DNA from: Fulvia fulva
Lineage: Eukaryota > Ascomycota > Dothideomycetes > Mycosphaerellales > Mycosphaerellaceae
DNA length: 64,000 nt
Assembly (NCBI RefSeq): GCF_020509005.1
Contig: NC_063017.1
Location: 2,914,001 to 2,978,000 of the forward strand
Reading direction: 5' to 3'
Shown: one piece after another, positions 33,728 to 46,912 of the stretch
Position numbering within the stretch: position 1 is the stretch's first letter
How the letters are laid out: every line of letters begins with the position of its first letter
Notes under the pieces: model-generated
The model's database searches: none
Seen by the model: only the letters and a program-made list of their open reading frames with translations
What the model was told of the DNA's origin: nothing
Program-made: the position numbers and the translations under genes

Positions 33728-34983
33728 GACTCATCCATGCTGGTCTCCTGCTGGTCTTCTCGTGCTTCCTGCTGCTGGCTGCTATTTGGGATTGTGGTAA
33801 GGTTGAGCCTGCTTTGTGACGGGTCTCTTCCTGCAACCACAATTGATTTTGGTCTACCCGTAGCAGGGTGGCCTTGGGCCTGTGTGGTCTCTTCTGTTCT
33901 GCCTCTTTTCAGAGGGTTGTAGACAGTCCTTAGGGGTTCTTGGGTGATTGTCCCTGTCTGGAATCTGATAGGGGTGTTGATCCTGGCTTCTGTTGCCCTC
34001 CTCTTTGCCTCAATCCTAGCTGTGCAGTCTTGGGACCAGGAAGGGTGTTTCTTTCCACAGCATGCACATCTGGCTTCACTCTTTGGGGCTGTGCAATTCT
34101 GTACTTTGTGGCTACCAGCACAGTGGGAACAAGTGTCCTTTTGGCTTGGGCATCTAGTAGAGATATGACCATACTGTTGGCACTTGAAGCATTGCAGTAG
34201 TCTGTGGGTGCTTCTATGGATTTCTGTGTCCATTCTTTCACATTCCCAGAAGATGCCCTTGTCAAGCACGGTGTTTGCCTGTTCTGCAGTGCCTATCCAG
34301 AGCACTAGAGAAGACTCTCTCTTTGTGTCCTTTGTCTTTCTGTTGACCCATGCTGCTTTTGTGATCTGTAGCCCTGGGCATACAGCCTGGTTCTGGTCCT
34401 GCAGCCTCTTAAGGTCTCCTTCAATGTCAAACTTTGTGGTCATTCCATGGGCAATAACCATATTTTGTTGGTGTGAGACCTTAGCCGTCTTGCCTAGTTT
34501 GACTGTCCACTCCTTCTGTGTCTCTAGCCTCTTCCTGTCTTGCTCCTGTGCTGTGAACAGCTTAAGGACACCTCCCTTCTCTTTCCTGGCTCCAATGATG
34601 CCTTGTATCCCAATCTTCTGTATGATCTCCTTGCCTGACAGGCCCTCAATCTCTTTCTGCTCTTGCTGGTCGGAAATGTAGACCTTGATAGCTGTTTTCT
34701 GGGGGGGAGGGTTTTGGGATGCAACTGCTGCCCAGGTTGGTTGGCTTAGTTTCTGGCCTTCCTGTGTCCTCTTCTTTGCTGCTGCTGCTACTGTCCTGTT
34801 AATGATCTGTCCTGTTTGGCTCCTTAGTGCCTTTAGCCCTCCAAGGAGCTCCAAAATCATCCCCTTAAGTGCTCTTTCTGGGTGCTCGCCATCTCCTGCC
34901 ATTGCCATTGTTTCTGCCTTCCTGCAGACCTCCTTCCACTCGTTACTCTCCTGCTCCTGGTCGTTTCCTGCGATCGCTATCAT
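33724..34983 (-). CDS. LINE C ORF1, gag-like RNA-binding protein
   Basis: An intact frame of 419 residues that should form the ribonucleoprotein with the element RNA. The first ~90 residues are Ala/Gln/Lys-rich and helical (QIINRTVAAAAKKRTQEGQK). A middle domain has KVYISDQQEQKEIEGLSG and a block around LVLWIGTAEQANTVLDKG, typical of LINE ORF1/gag proteins. Three Cys-rich zinc knuckles follow around residues 265-325: CFKCQQYGHISTRC, CSHCAGSHKVQNC and CACCGKKHPSW...C. The tail is basic and Gln-rich. The ATG at 34,983 begins MIAIAGNDQEQES. The stop TGA overlaps the ATG of ORF2 as ATGA (33,724-33,727), which suggests coupled translation. No frameshift or premature stop is present. Confidence 0.9.
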   Translation of the reverse strand: MIAIAGNDQEQESNEWKEVCRKAETMAMAGDGEHPERALKGMILELLGGLKALRSQTGQIINRTVAAAAKKRTQEGQKLSQPTWAAVASQNPPPQKTAIKVYISDQQEQKEIEGLSGKEIIQKIGIQGIIGARKEKGGVLKLFTAQEQDRKRLETQKEWTVKLGKTAKVSHQQNMVIAHGMTTKFDIEGDLKRLQDQNQAVCPGLQITKAAWVNRKTKDTKRESSLVLWIGTAEQANTVLDKGIFWECERMDTEIHRSTHRLLQCFKCQQYGHISTRCPSQKDTCSHCAGSHKVQNCTAPKSEARCACCGKKHPSWSQDCTARIEAKRRATEARINTPIRFQTGTITQEPLRTVYNPLKRGRTEETTQAQGHPATGRPKSIVVAGRDPSQSRLNLTTIPNSSQQQEAREDQQETSMDES

Positions 34984-37530
34984 CGTGTCACTTATAACGT
35001 GGTCACGTCTACGGGCTTATATAGGGTGTTTCAAAAGTAGGTTGAGGATATATAATAAGTCGCAAAAACCCTCTAATTTCCCGTAAATAACCTCCTTTAA
35101 CTCGATTTCGACTAGCTCGTTAAGCTCCTAGTAGAGCCCGAGACCGCCGCGGCTATCTACTTTATCCTACGACGCGCCTAGTAAGAGTATAGGAACGTAA
35201 TATAGATAGCGACTGTCCTCTACGAGTAGTTAGGCAAAGTAGGGTAAGAGCTTAGGAGATAGAAGAGTCACGACTAATAGATACGTAATAAATACGACAC
35301 CCTAGTTAAGGAACTCGATAACCTAAAGGCCCGACCTAAGGTTTTATCAAACATAGTAATATCCGTAGAGATTAGTATACTTACCGTAAAGAACGACACC
35401 CTAAAGAAGTAAGCTAAGGAGGCACTTTAGTAGTTATCTAATAATAACTCGAAGATTAAGACCCTCGAATTCGATGTCGATACGTATAAGATAGAAGCTT
35501 AAACCTACTAGAACGACATTAAGTATCTTAATAAGTCGTAGTAGACTTAGGTAGATAATCTTAAGAAGTAACTCGAAGACCGCCGAGGCTGCTCTCGAGT
35601 ACGATCCTTACTATCTCGCGCTATATTATAGCGTCGTACCCTATAGAACGGCCGAACCCTATCTAAGGACAATAATAAGGATAATAATAGAGCTAGTAAT
35701 AAGGACGAGGAGGACAAGGCAGCTCGCTATACTACTAGAAAGAAGGCTAAGAAGTCTATACGTAAGGATAATAGTAACGACTCCGATCTATTATCTAAGG
35801 AGTTAGAGAAGGACTTAGAGTCGGATAGCGATACTCGTACTTATCGCCGCTCTTCTAAGAAGAAGAAGAAGCTAGTCTACGACTTCGAGTCTCTAGTTAA
35901 GTATAATCTAGACCTTAGCTAGCCCTTTAAGACTTAGCGTAGTATAGATAAGCTAGAGAAGTTCGTCGGTCCTATCGATAGTAAGCTATCTAGACCCTCC
36001 CTCGAGAAGTTCTTCTCCGAGTTAGAGACTATTATCGACTATACGGTCTTTCGCGATAAGAAGGTAGTACTTAAGTTCGTATACGACTTACTAGCCTTAC
36101 TAGGTAATACTTAGGAACTAGTTAGACTAAAGATCCCTACTATCTCGGGTAGCCTAACTAGTAGTAAGAAGACGTATAAGGGTATTAACGACCTTATTAA
36201 GGAACTCGCTAAGCGATACGGAGACCGTAACCTAATTAGTAGGGCTCGTAATCGCCTAAGTAACCTTAAGATAGATAATAAGGACAGCTTCTAGACCTTC
36301 TTCCCTAAGTAGCGCTAGAATACTAATATCCTAGGCCTTAAGGGTAAAGATACGATAGATAACCTATAACGTAAGCTAACTGTCCGCTATCTTAATAAGT
36401 ATCTTAACTTCCGTTCCGAATCGTTATAAGAGATAATCGACAATCTCTATTAGGTAGATAAGGACTTTAGGATCCTCGACGCTCTCTACCTACGCTCCGA
36501 GAAGCTAAAGAACGATAAGAAGGACGGTAATAAGAATAATAAGGACGATAAGCTAGTAGGTTTAGGCTCTAATAAGCCGACCCGTAAGGCTTAGTCTACC
36601 CGACCTAAACTGTTTAAGAGTAGCCTTAGTAAGACTATAGACGAAGCTAAGAACACTCGCTATATACGTAAGAGCCTCTATAAGAAGTGTCGTAAGCCCG
36701 GTTACCGCCTATAGTAGCGTACTTACGAGCTGTTCGAGTATAAGATACTAGTACGTCTAGGTACTAACGCTAGCGGTACTACCGTTATACTACCGGCAGA
36801 AAATGCCTAGTCTACTACTTAAGCGTAATAACTAGTAGACATAAAAAGGAGAATATAAGACATAACGAAGAGGTACTACTAGTAAAGCCACCCGAAGGGC
36901 TTAAGCTATTATTATATATTCTTAGGATAGTAGAAATAGAATATAACCCTATTATTAGCTTATACCTCGTAATACTAGGGATAGCTAATAGGCAAAATGT
37001 ATTTACTTTCCTTAATAACGGTACTAATTCTAAGTATATCGACTTCTCCTATACGTAAAAACACAATCTGCCCTTAATTAAGCTTAATAACCTACTAGCC
37101 CTTAGGTTAGTAAACAGCTCGAAAGCCGCGGAAATAATAGAATACCGTATAAGTCTAGAACTTTTACTCGGCAATAGTTAAAAGGAGACTAGAACCTTCT
37201 AGGTTATATATCTAGAGTATAACATCGTACTAGGTAGGCCCTAGTATAATAAACACTAGCTAGGTATCTACTTTACGTAGGTAGTATAACCCTCGACTCG
37301 GAGTACTATAAGGAGTATTACCTATAGGATAGCGAGCTAGTCTAGGTATAGAGTATTAACGATAAGTAGGAACCGGTAATTACTAAGTAGACCTTCGAAC
37401 CTACCCTAAAGACCCGACTAGCGTATTAAGCTACTATCGAAGAAGACGACGATAGAGATTTTGTCTAGACTATAACCTCTAATATAATTATAAAGGAACG
37501 ACCGCGAACCGCTAAACTATTATTTGAAAA

Positions 37531-40367
37531 GGTCGACGACGAGAATCACCTATACGTAGTGTCGGCTACGAACCTCTCGTCTTGCTACGAGAGAGCTAAG
37601 TATTCTTACGCTAGAGCGTCGTAGGCGCGGCGGGCGCGTAACGTAGGCGAAGCCGCGGCGAATAGAGGACTACTAGCAAAACGGGTATAAAAACCATCCG
37701 ACGAGCGTGTACTCGTGTCGGGAGCGAGTCTATCTTCTTTCTACGTGTAAGAAGGGCGCGGAGCCGTGGCCTATACGCTCGACAGGACACCTCTAGTATA
37801 AGTGTAGAATTTTCACCTCCGGAGACCGTAAACCGAGCGGGCTAAGCGACGAACATTAGACGAGCGGACTACAGAATAACAACTAAGCGGACTATACGAC
37901 GGCGTCGAGCGGACTACGAAACAATCTAGTGTTTGCTAGCGGGTAATACGGTAGGTAGGTAGACACGCGACGAAGCCTATAAGGGCCTATTAAACACCCG
38001 GTATAGGAACGAGGGTTTTGCCTAAGGCACTACCTATCCCGCTACATAACGTACCTAGTCTGATATAGTAGATTACGACGAGGAAAAGACGATAGCCTAA
38101 GCAAGAAAAAGACGGCTATTAGGACGGGGAAAAGACGTATAATGCAAGTAGATTAGTTCTATAATCGGGGAGGATCGAGGGCAGGGTAATAAGGAACTTC
38201 ATATTAGTTAGTAGGTAGAAACGTAAGGAGTACGCTACCCGGCGTAGTGTGTGCCCCGAGCAAACCTACGAGGCATAGACGGCCGCTTTCTAGAGATAGG
38301 CTACGGTAACGCGAAGGGCGTCAAAACCTAGGGCGTAGTATATACTAGTAGCGACGGCTAACACTGTCTATATAGCCCGAGAGGACGGATGCGTATGTCG
38401 GTCAATAGAGAGCACTAAAGGGCTTAGGCCTATAGAGGTAGATATTGGCTTAAGGAGTAAACAGGGAGGGAGGGCGTAGAGGGAAGCTTTTGCTCCGGGC
38501 TAACCTCTCGAAACGAGGCTATACGGTAGTACTAGATAAGTAGGAAAGCGCGGTTAAGACTTGTTACCTTATCTCGTAGCTAGCTTACTAAATACGATTC
38601 CTTCCTTGCCTCGACATCGTAGGGGCCTTCGACAACGTCTCACACTAAAGGCTAATATATATCCTATAGTAGAAAGGCATCCCCTAGTAGGTAACGTCGT
38701 TCGTCTACTCCTTTCTCTAGGAACGGACGACATACCTAGTCCTAGGAAGGTACACGTCCGACCCGGTAAAGGCAGAGACTAGAATACCTTAGGGATCTAC
38801 TCTCTCCCCTATCCTGTTTCTAATATTTATATCGGATCTAATCCCCCTACTCACCTCTCCGTAAACCTTAGTATCGGGGTTCGTAGACGATACAAACATC
38901 CTAGCCTAGTTAGACTCGACAGAAGAGAACTGTCGCCTCCTTGAAGATAGGCATAAGAAATGCGAGGAGTAGGCAAAGAAGTATAGTGCCCGGTTCGCCC
39001 CTAAAAAGTACTAACTTATATACTTTAGTAAAGCGAGAATACACTATAACATAAAGGCGGCGGTAAGAATCTAAGGCTACGAGACTAAGCTATTAGCGGA
39101 GCTACGAGTACTAGGGATCTAGCTCGACCCGAAGCTAAGCTAGAATGTACAGATTAAGAAAGCCTAGAGTCGAGCGCAAGTTAATAAAGCCTCGATAAAG
39201 AGGCTTACGGCATCTATATAGGGAGTAACATTCGACAAGGCAAGAGTAATGTATAAGGCGATCGTTAGACTAGCTATGTTATACGGGGCACAGATTTAGG
39301 GAACAGGAGGCGTAGGTAAGCCGATCCCGAAACGGATAGAGCAACCCCTAAACAGGACATAGGTAGGCAACCTACGTAGGGTACTAGGCGTATATAAGAC
39401 AACGTTAATAAGTACGGTAGAAATGGAGATAGGAATACCACTAATCGGCTAGTATATCTAGGGAATAAGAATTTAATACGCGGCAAAGACGACAGGTTAC
39501 CTAGTACAAACCACGATCTAGGAGGTAAAGAATAAGATAGAAAGCCGCTACCGGAGAGGGGCAGGATATAGGACAAGCTAAAAAGAGGATGACCTTACTA
39601 CCTTTACGGCCGTACAGACAAGTACCGAATGGCTAGCACGAAAGGAGGAGGAGCGTAGGACTCGCTAGGCCGGCGGGAGCAAGGCTAAGACCTAAAACCT
39701 AGCGGAATAGATAGCGAGCTGCCTATAGGAGCAGGACTAGAAAAGGAAGCCCCCTAAGACAATAGGCCCGATAGCGCTCCGAGCCTTCTAGAGACACAAT
39801 TACTAGCTATATAGGGACCTGACAAGGGCCGAAGCAAGCATAGCGATCCAAATCAGGTCCGAACATATTAGATTAAGGGCCTACCTGTTCAGGAGACGCG
39901 TACTAGATATCTATAGCCCAGCCTACTAGTATGGCTACCTATCGCAAAACCTAGAATATATACTACTACGATGCCCGTAGTAGGCGAGAGGCAGGGGAAA
40001 TTGGAGGCACTAAGCGGGAAGGAGAGACTATAAGTCAATTATTAGGGACAAAGGCAACATTCGCCGAATCTCTCGGTAGATACTATAGTAGGGATACCTC
40101 TAGCAGTTTAGCCTCGCGAGCGAGACGGAGGAGTGGATAGACAAGAGGCGGAAGCGAGGGGGGTTGTAGATAGGGTAGTCATTAGGGCAGGCCTATAATA
40201 CTAGCATACCCCTAATAAGGGAAATTTAAGACGACAACGAGGAGGAAAAGACAGGCGGGAAGGAGGAGGGGTTTTCACTAACACGGTTTCCCCTCTATAT
40301 ATACAAAAACAAGATAGTATAGCTGTATAGGCTAAAGGGCACTACAACAGCTTAATGAAATATCTAT
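37531..40367 (+). mobile_element. LINE D: RIP-mutated, internally deleted, same structure as LINE A
   Basis: A 2.84-kb insertion in gypsy Y, flanked by a 14-bp duplication CTATTATTYGAAAA (37517-37530 and 40368-40381, one C/T mismatch). It is close to identical with LINE A over its whole length: the same start GGTCGACGACGAG, the same ~1-kb non-coding 5' part, the same entry into the RT before AFDNV, and the same 3' tail ATCTATCT. Differences are mostly C/T and G/A at CpA/TpG sites. The FVDD block is near 38,880-38,920. ORF1, endonuclease and early RT are missing, so it would need enzymes from a complete LINE. Confidence 0.85.
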
Positions 40368-41071
40368 CTATTATTCGAAAAGAAACTAGCTACGCCGACA
40401 CTACTAGATGTCGATATCTAGGAAGTTAGCGCGGAGGCAATTAAGAAGGTAGTAAGGCGGAAAGAAGTAGAGATATATATAATGTTTATCTTTAATAAGA
40501 ACGAGCTATAGTAACCTAGCGATATACGTACTATAGACCTACTTACTACCTACGCTATAAGCGCCCGTAATATACGTAATGTAGCGACATACTCGCCTAA
40601 TACCGGCTATAGGATACTTTCTAATAACAAGACTATCGAGCGACTTAATATACGTATAGCGGCGTTCGTACTAGTAGCGTAACGCGTTAGTCTAACTCTC
40701 TCTACCTATAAGATATATATATAAGCCGATATAGACAAATTTATACGTAAGAAGGAGGAGACTATCGATCTAAAGGACTAACTTCTCCCTATATATTACG
40801 AATTTGTATATTGCTTCTCTAAATAAGATACGAAGGAGCTTCTACTATATAGGCCTAGTATTAACTACGAGATCAAGCTAAAGCTAGGAACTATACCGCC
40901 TTTTAGTAGGCCCTACCGGATATTAAACTAGGAGGGCGAAGTCATCGCGTACTAGGTCTAAGAGTAGTTAGCCTAGAAGGGTATTTATAGATACAAAGGT
41001 AAAGTAGATACTTTATTACCCGTACTTATTATTAAGAAACTAGGAGGTAGATTAAGAGTCTATATTAACTA

Positions 41072-41229
41072 TATCACGGCCCTAGGCCTAGTAAATAGTC
41101 AGCTAGCATATAGGTCACGTGACCGCGCGTCACTAGCGCGCCTCGGCTATATATAACCTCGGCGTACCTCGCGCTCCTCTTTCCTACGTACCTAGCTACT
41201 TTGTCTTAACACGATTATGAACCGTTATA
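41072..41229 (+). repeat. 5' LTR of gypsy Z (158 bp)
   Basis: It starts TATCACGGCC and ends CCGTTATA. It holds the palindrome GGTCACGTGACC (41113-41124). The variant AGTAAATAGTCAGCTAG pairs it with the inverted LTR at 60292-60439. The flanking five bases on its left are AACTA. Confidence 0.8.
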
Positions 41230-44200
41230 CTTAGCTAGGTCTCTATATTTATAGAAGAGCTACGACGGGATCTATAAGAGCGTAGATCATTAATAACCGC
41301 GACAAGAAATCGCGGCGTACGATAGAAGAGTACGACGTAGTATAAGAGACTACCTTAGGCTAAGTAGCACCTAATATAGTACGACCCTAAGGACAGCGAG
41401 GCTCGCTACTAGCTATACGCCTAGTAGTACGGCGCGAGTCTATATTTAATATATAGACTTAAGGACAAACTTGAGAATAGTAGTTGGCTACTAAAGACGC
41501 TATCTAGTAGAGACTCGAGAACTTATAGTGCCTAGTTACCTACCTACCTACTAAGTTTAACTTATACGACCTCCTTACCGACGACGAGATTTAAGAAGTC
41601 AACAGTATAGCTATAGCGGTAGTCGACTACGATAACGACGGCGCGACCGAGGAAGGCGAAGGAAAAGAAATATAACAAGTCGCGAAAACCCTCCGTATCC
41701 TAGTTAATAACTTCCTCTAACTCGACGCTAACTAGCTCGTTAGGCTAATATAAGATCCCGAGATAGTAGCGGCTATTTACTTTATCCTACGCCGCGCCGA
41801 GTAAGAGTATAGGAATATAATACAGATAGCTACTATCCTTTATAAACAACTAGGTAAGGTAGGGTAGGAACTCGGGAAATAGAAGAGCTACGAACAGTAG
41901 ATACGTAACGAGTATAACGTGTTAGTTAAGGACCGTAATATATAGAAGACTAAGAAGGAGGAAGCTACTAAGCACCGTAATATATATTAGAAGGACTTAG
42001 GCATAGTATAAGTAGAGATAAATTAGGCTAAGCAGTAGCTTGTTACAGTCTAGTAGGAACTCGATAACCTAAAGGCTTAACCTAAACCCTCCTCTAGCGC
42101 CGTACTCGTAGTATAAAACAAGTCTCTAAAGAAGTAAGCTAAGGAAGCCCTATAATAGCTTAACGATAACGACTCTAAGATTAGGGCACTTGAATTAGAC
42201 CTCGATATATATAAGACAGAGGCTTAAACCTACTAGAATAATATCTAGGAGCTAAATCAATCCTAGTTAAACTAGGTCGACGAGCTTAAGAAGTAACTCG
42301 AGGATCGTAGTAGGTCTAGGGTACGCTCGTCGCTATCTCGCGTAATGTTATAACGCCGCGTACTATAGAACGGTCGTAACTCTTTAAGAAGTAAGGATAA
42401 TAAGGCGGAAGGCAGACGAGTAACTAAGAAGGGTAAGAAATACTCTCGTAAGATAGATAATAACGACTCGGACCCGTTATCCGAAGGTTTAGAGTTAGAG
42501 GAAGACTCGGAGTCGGATAGCGATACCCGTGCTTATCGCCGCTCTTCTAAGAAGAAGAAGTAGGTATACGACTTCGAGTCTCTAGTTAAGTACGATACCG
42601 AACTTAGCCAGCCCTTTAAGACTTAGCGCGGTATTAATAAGCCCGAGAAGTTTATCGGTACTATCGATAGCAAGCTATTAGGACCCTCCCTTAAGAAGTT
42701 CCTCTTAGAGTTAGAGACTATCGTCGACTATACGGTCTTCCGTAACAAGAAGGTAGTATTAAAGTTCGTCTATAACCTCCTTACTTCTCCTAGCGACGCG
42801 TAGGAGTTAGTCGGACCTAAGATTCCTACTATCTCTAGCGTCCTTACGAGTAATAAGAAGTTATATAAGGGCATTAACGACCTAATTTAAGAGCTCGCTA
42901 ATCGCTATAGTGACCGTAACCCTATCGGCCGAGCCCGCGAGCGTATATACTCTCTAAAGATAGACGGTAAGGACACCTTCTAGTCCTTCTACCTAAAGTA
43001 GCGCTAGAACGTAAACATCCTAGGCCTAAAGAGTAAAGACGCGATAGACTACCTATAACGCAAGCTAATAGTCCGCTACCTTAATAAGTATCTAACGTAT
43101 CGGCTAACCTCTCTTAGCGATATAATCGATAAACTTTATTAAGCCGATAAAGACTTTAAGATCTTAGACAGCCTCTACCCCCGTAATAAGAGGCCTAAGA
43201 ATAATAAGAAGGACGGTAAGGACAAGGACGATAAGCTAGTAGGCGTAGCTCCCGGTAAGCCACCTCGTAAGGCCTAGTCGACCCGTCCTAAGCCCTTTAA
43301 GAGCAGTCTCGGTAAGATCTTAGACGAAGCCGAGAACACTCGCTATATACGCGAGAGCCTCTATAAGAAGTGCCGTAAGCCCGGTTACCGCTTATAGTAG
43401 CGTACCTACGAGCTCCTCGAGTACGAAATACCGGTACGTCTAGGTACTAACGCTAGCGGTACTAACGTCGTCGAATTACTAGCGGGAAATACGTAGTCTA
43501 CTACTTAAGCGTAGAAGTAAGTAGATATAAACAAGAACAGTTATACGAAGAATTAAGAGAAGCACTACTAGTAGAGCCTCTACTAGAAGGACTTAAGCTA
43601 TTATTATATATTCTTAGGATAGTAGAAATAGAATATAACCTAGTTATTAGCTTATACCTAGTAATACCGGGCGTAGCTAATAGGTAATATATATTGACTT
43701 TCCTTAATAACGGTACTAACTCAGAAGATTATATTAACTCTTCTTATACGCATAAACATAACCTACCCTTAACTAAGCTTAATAACCTATTAGTACTCGG
43801 ATTAGCTAATAGGTCTATAGCTACGGAAATGATCGAACACCGTATAACTATAGAATTCACGCTTAGCAATAGCTATAGAGAAACGAGAACGTTCTAGGTT
43901 ACTTATCTAGAATATAATATAGTACTAGGTAGACCTTAGTACGATAAACATTAGCTAGGCATCTACTTTGCCTTCTATATAATAACCCTCGACTCGGAGC
44001 ACTATAAGGAACATTACCTAGAGAGCGGCAAGCCAGTCTAGGTATAGAGTGTTAACGATAAGTAGGAGCCTATAAGTACTAAGTAAAGCTTCGAAGTAGC
44101 TCTAAAGACCCGATTACTATATTAAGCTACTGTTAAAGAAGACGATAAAGGAGATCTAGTCTAGACTATAACTTCCGACGTGATTATAAAGTAACAACCT

Positions 44201-44460
44201 AAGCCCGAGATATCGACCGAGACGCCGCCCGTACCGACACTACCGGATATCGATATCTAGGAAGTTAGCGAAGCGGCTATTAATAGGATAGCTAGGCAAA
44301 AGGGAGCCAAAGTATATATAATGTTCATTTTCGATAAGAACGAACAATAGTAACTAGGGAATCTCCGCGTAACGGACCCTTTAATAGCTTATACTATAAG
44401 TACTTAGAACTTACGTAAGGTAGTAGTATATAGGCCCGATACTAGCTATAGGATGCTATC
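41072..44460 (+). mobile_element. Gypsy Z, 5' half: LTR, gag, protease (RIP-mutated)
   Basis: A 5' LTR at 41072-41229 is inserted in the RT of gypsy Y. Gag-like sequence follows to about 43,500, parallel to the gag of Y at 29,700-36,800. It ends in the same Cys-rich end (RKPGYRL-like). A protease-like region (about 43,560-44,210) includes an accidental 67-codon open stretch at 43694-43897 (FLNNGTNSEDYINSSY, resembling a mutated aspartic-protease active site region). It stops at 44,460 before the RT, where the copia LTR begins. The remaining part is inverted at 60,292-64,000. Confidence 0.78.
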
Positions 44461-44619
44461 TGTTAAGATGTAGCATCTTAAAGGGAGTCACTAATTAGGA
44501 AGTAATCTAGTAGCTTAAGGCATCTACGATGACTTAGCTTATAGGGAGATACCTTCTCTCCCCTTTAGCTTAGATAGACATCTAACATAATTAACATATT
44601 GGTTCCTAATATATTGCTA
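44461..44619 (+). repeat. 5' LTR of the copia element
   Basis: It begins with an inverted repeat TTAAGATG-TAG-CATCTTAA just inside TG, and ends ATATTGCTA. It differs from the 3' LTR at several sites, mainly C/T and G/A. Confidence 0.85.
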
Positions 44620-46912
44620 TATGCTCGTGCTATTAGTCAGTTAAAGATTGATCTCTTACTCTACTCCGCTACTATCTACCCGTACCTATTCAATAGGTTA
44701 CAAGCCCGGGTTTATATAGGAATAAGAGCAACCTATATTAGTATAGGTTACTTATATCCCTTGCTATCGTAGTAGAAAACATCTGGGAATCAGAAGTCTA
44801 CCCCGTCTATCCTATTAAGGAGCTTAGTTCGATACTAAGTAATAGGTAACCTAGACAAGGACTCTATACGGCTTACTTAAAGCCAATACCTTAAAGATAC
44901 TCTATAGGTAGAACTATATCGAGATACTATTAAGAAGGACTTCAAGTAAGTCATTTGAAGCTCTGCTAGGAGAGACAGACCTATATCCTAGCCCCGAGAC
45001 CTTATACCGCTCCTTCTTTACTTTACTAAGCAGGCCTTAGTATCTACACCTACGAACTTTCCTATTCTATACTAGAAGCCTTAGCAGGATCTAAGCCACC
45101 ACTTTGGAATATACACACCTTGTTTCATTACATCTAATTTATTATAGATTTATACTAAGAGAAGACAGAGGAGAAGGGAGGCAAAATCCCAATTCTTAGG
45201 AGGGACAATTAGAAGAGATGGTTCAACCTTTAGAGATATAAGATAGAGAGCTAATTAGCATTCTTTACAATTGATGACCTAATAGAAATGTCTTTTAACA
45301 ACATTAAGGGCAAGACTCTAAAACTCTAAGAAGAGGCTATAACCAAAGAGATCCTCAATACGCTAATATAGACAAGACATAATGTAGTATACAACTTTAG
45401 TATCCTTAGTAGGATTATAGAAGAAGATGAACTTGAGCTTAAGGGCTTATATAAATCTAGAAGAGCTGCTAAGAAGTAGGTGTATCTCTAGAACAAGTAT
45501 AGCCAGGTGCTACTAACCTATATATATGAGCTTATAAAGCAATTTGTGACCTTTAAGATAAGTGAAGAGTTCACTATCAGATCTATATAGACACACCTAG
45601 TTTCTCTTAGAGAAAGGATTGCTAATATTGACCTAGAGGGTCAGCATTATAGGAAAGCTAATGTGAGGATGACCTAGCTCTTAAGCTCACTACTACCTAA
45701 CTACTATATAGCTAGGGATACTATTATAGCTTAGCTAAAGATAGATCATAAAAGGACCTTAAAGATCCTTAAAGCTTAAGAAGCTAGGTTAGATCCCTCT
45801 AAGGCTAAGTATAGTATAGTAGCTACCTAGGTCAAGCCCTTAGGTCTAGTAAGACTATTCTCCTGCCTTCTCTATAAGAAGGATCATCTGATCAAGGACT
45901 GCCCTAGTCTACCTAAGGCAAGAAAGGTCCTTAGATCTCATTCCTAACCACTATCTTCCTAGAATACAACACATATTAAGAAGAAGAGAACTCTACTACC
46001 CACTTCAAGGAGGATATCAAGAGAGAAGTCCTCTATAGAAGAACTTAAGAAAATGGTGAAGAAACTCAGCTCTAACATACTGTCACTCTAGAAGAACTAG
46101 GCCCAGTCTTATACCTCTAAAGCAAAGAAGACTAGAAAAGGTTTTTCCGCCTAAGAGTCACGTCACTTATATAGCTCATCCCTAGAGACAATGTCTGATG
46201 ATAATGAGTATAATTAAGTGGCTTACTTAACTACAGAAGTCTAAGGCAAGTTCCCCTTGTTAGAGTAGTTACTTGACTCCTATACTTTATCCTATATAAC
46301 TGACCAAAGCTGCCTCTTTAGATCTATAACTCCCTTAATAAGGAAGAAATAGATCAAAGTAGGAGGTAGGTTTTTATTAGCCACTTATATTAGGAATGTA
46401 GAGATGAGTAGGAGAGCTAGTAGAAAAGTTGTTTTAGAAGATATCCTACTTATACCTAAGCTAGGAGTAAACCTAGTTTTATAGAACTAGTTTAGCAAGC
46501 AGTTTAGTGTTCAACCTCTATTATTTTCTCTTATTTCCCCCTCTAGTAAGACTATTGTCTAGACAAAGTTCCTTAGGGGGGTTCTATCTATTAATGAGAT
46601 TTCTCCTCTCCTATAAGAACGGGCATATTACTCATTATATACACTACTAATAGAGAATGCCTTTGTGACTGCTTAATTAGAGACCGACCTAAAGCAGTAG
46701 GAGCTTTAGTATAGAAGATTTGTACACTTTAGGAAGAATTTGCTCTAGAATCTTTATAAGGTAACAGACTTGAAAGAACCTATTCCTATCCCTAAGGATA
46801 GCTTTCACTAGTACAGAGTATGTTTAATAGCAAAGATGAAGAAGTATAAAGGCAAAGTTATAGAGAGAAGACCTAAAAGACTTGCCCTTATATCTATTGA
46901 TATATATAGCCC

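Larger units (their letters stand above)
30146..35043 (-). mobile_element. LINE C: nearly intact, un-RIPed, CpG-depleted non-LTR retrotransposon
   Basis: A 4.9-kb element on the minus strand inside gypsy Y gag. It is flanked by an 11-bp duplication GAGGATATATA (30135-30145 and 35044-35054). Its 3' end, next to the left copy, is a short ATCT tail (GATA on the plus strand). The 5' UTR is about 60 nt (34,984-35,043), then come ORF1, a 4-nt overlap, ORF2 and a ~195-nt 3' UTR. It has two ORFs, an AP endonuclease, RT and C-terminal CCHC, but no RNase H domain that I can see; it is closest in layout to fungal Tad-type LINEs. Unlike its surroundings, CpA and TpG are abundant and CpG is nearly absent. 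It is the youngest insertion here by every sign. Confidence 0.92.
29538..41071 (+). mobile_element. Gypsy Y, 5' half: LTR, gag, protease, start of RT; interrupted by LINEs C and D
   Basis: A 5' LTR at 29538-29695 is followed by a gag-like region (29,700-30,145, resuming 35,055-36,760) that ends in a Cys-containing segment. A protease-like region follows (about 36,830-37,530), and after LINE D the linker and the first RT residues (40,382-41,071, ending in LRVYINY). There it is interrupted by the LTR of gypsy Z. The missing 3' half is found inverted at 56,777-60,291. All frames are broken by RIP stops. The 5-bp target duplication is ATGTC (29533-29537), matching GACAT at 56772-56776. Confidence 0.8.
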
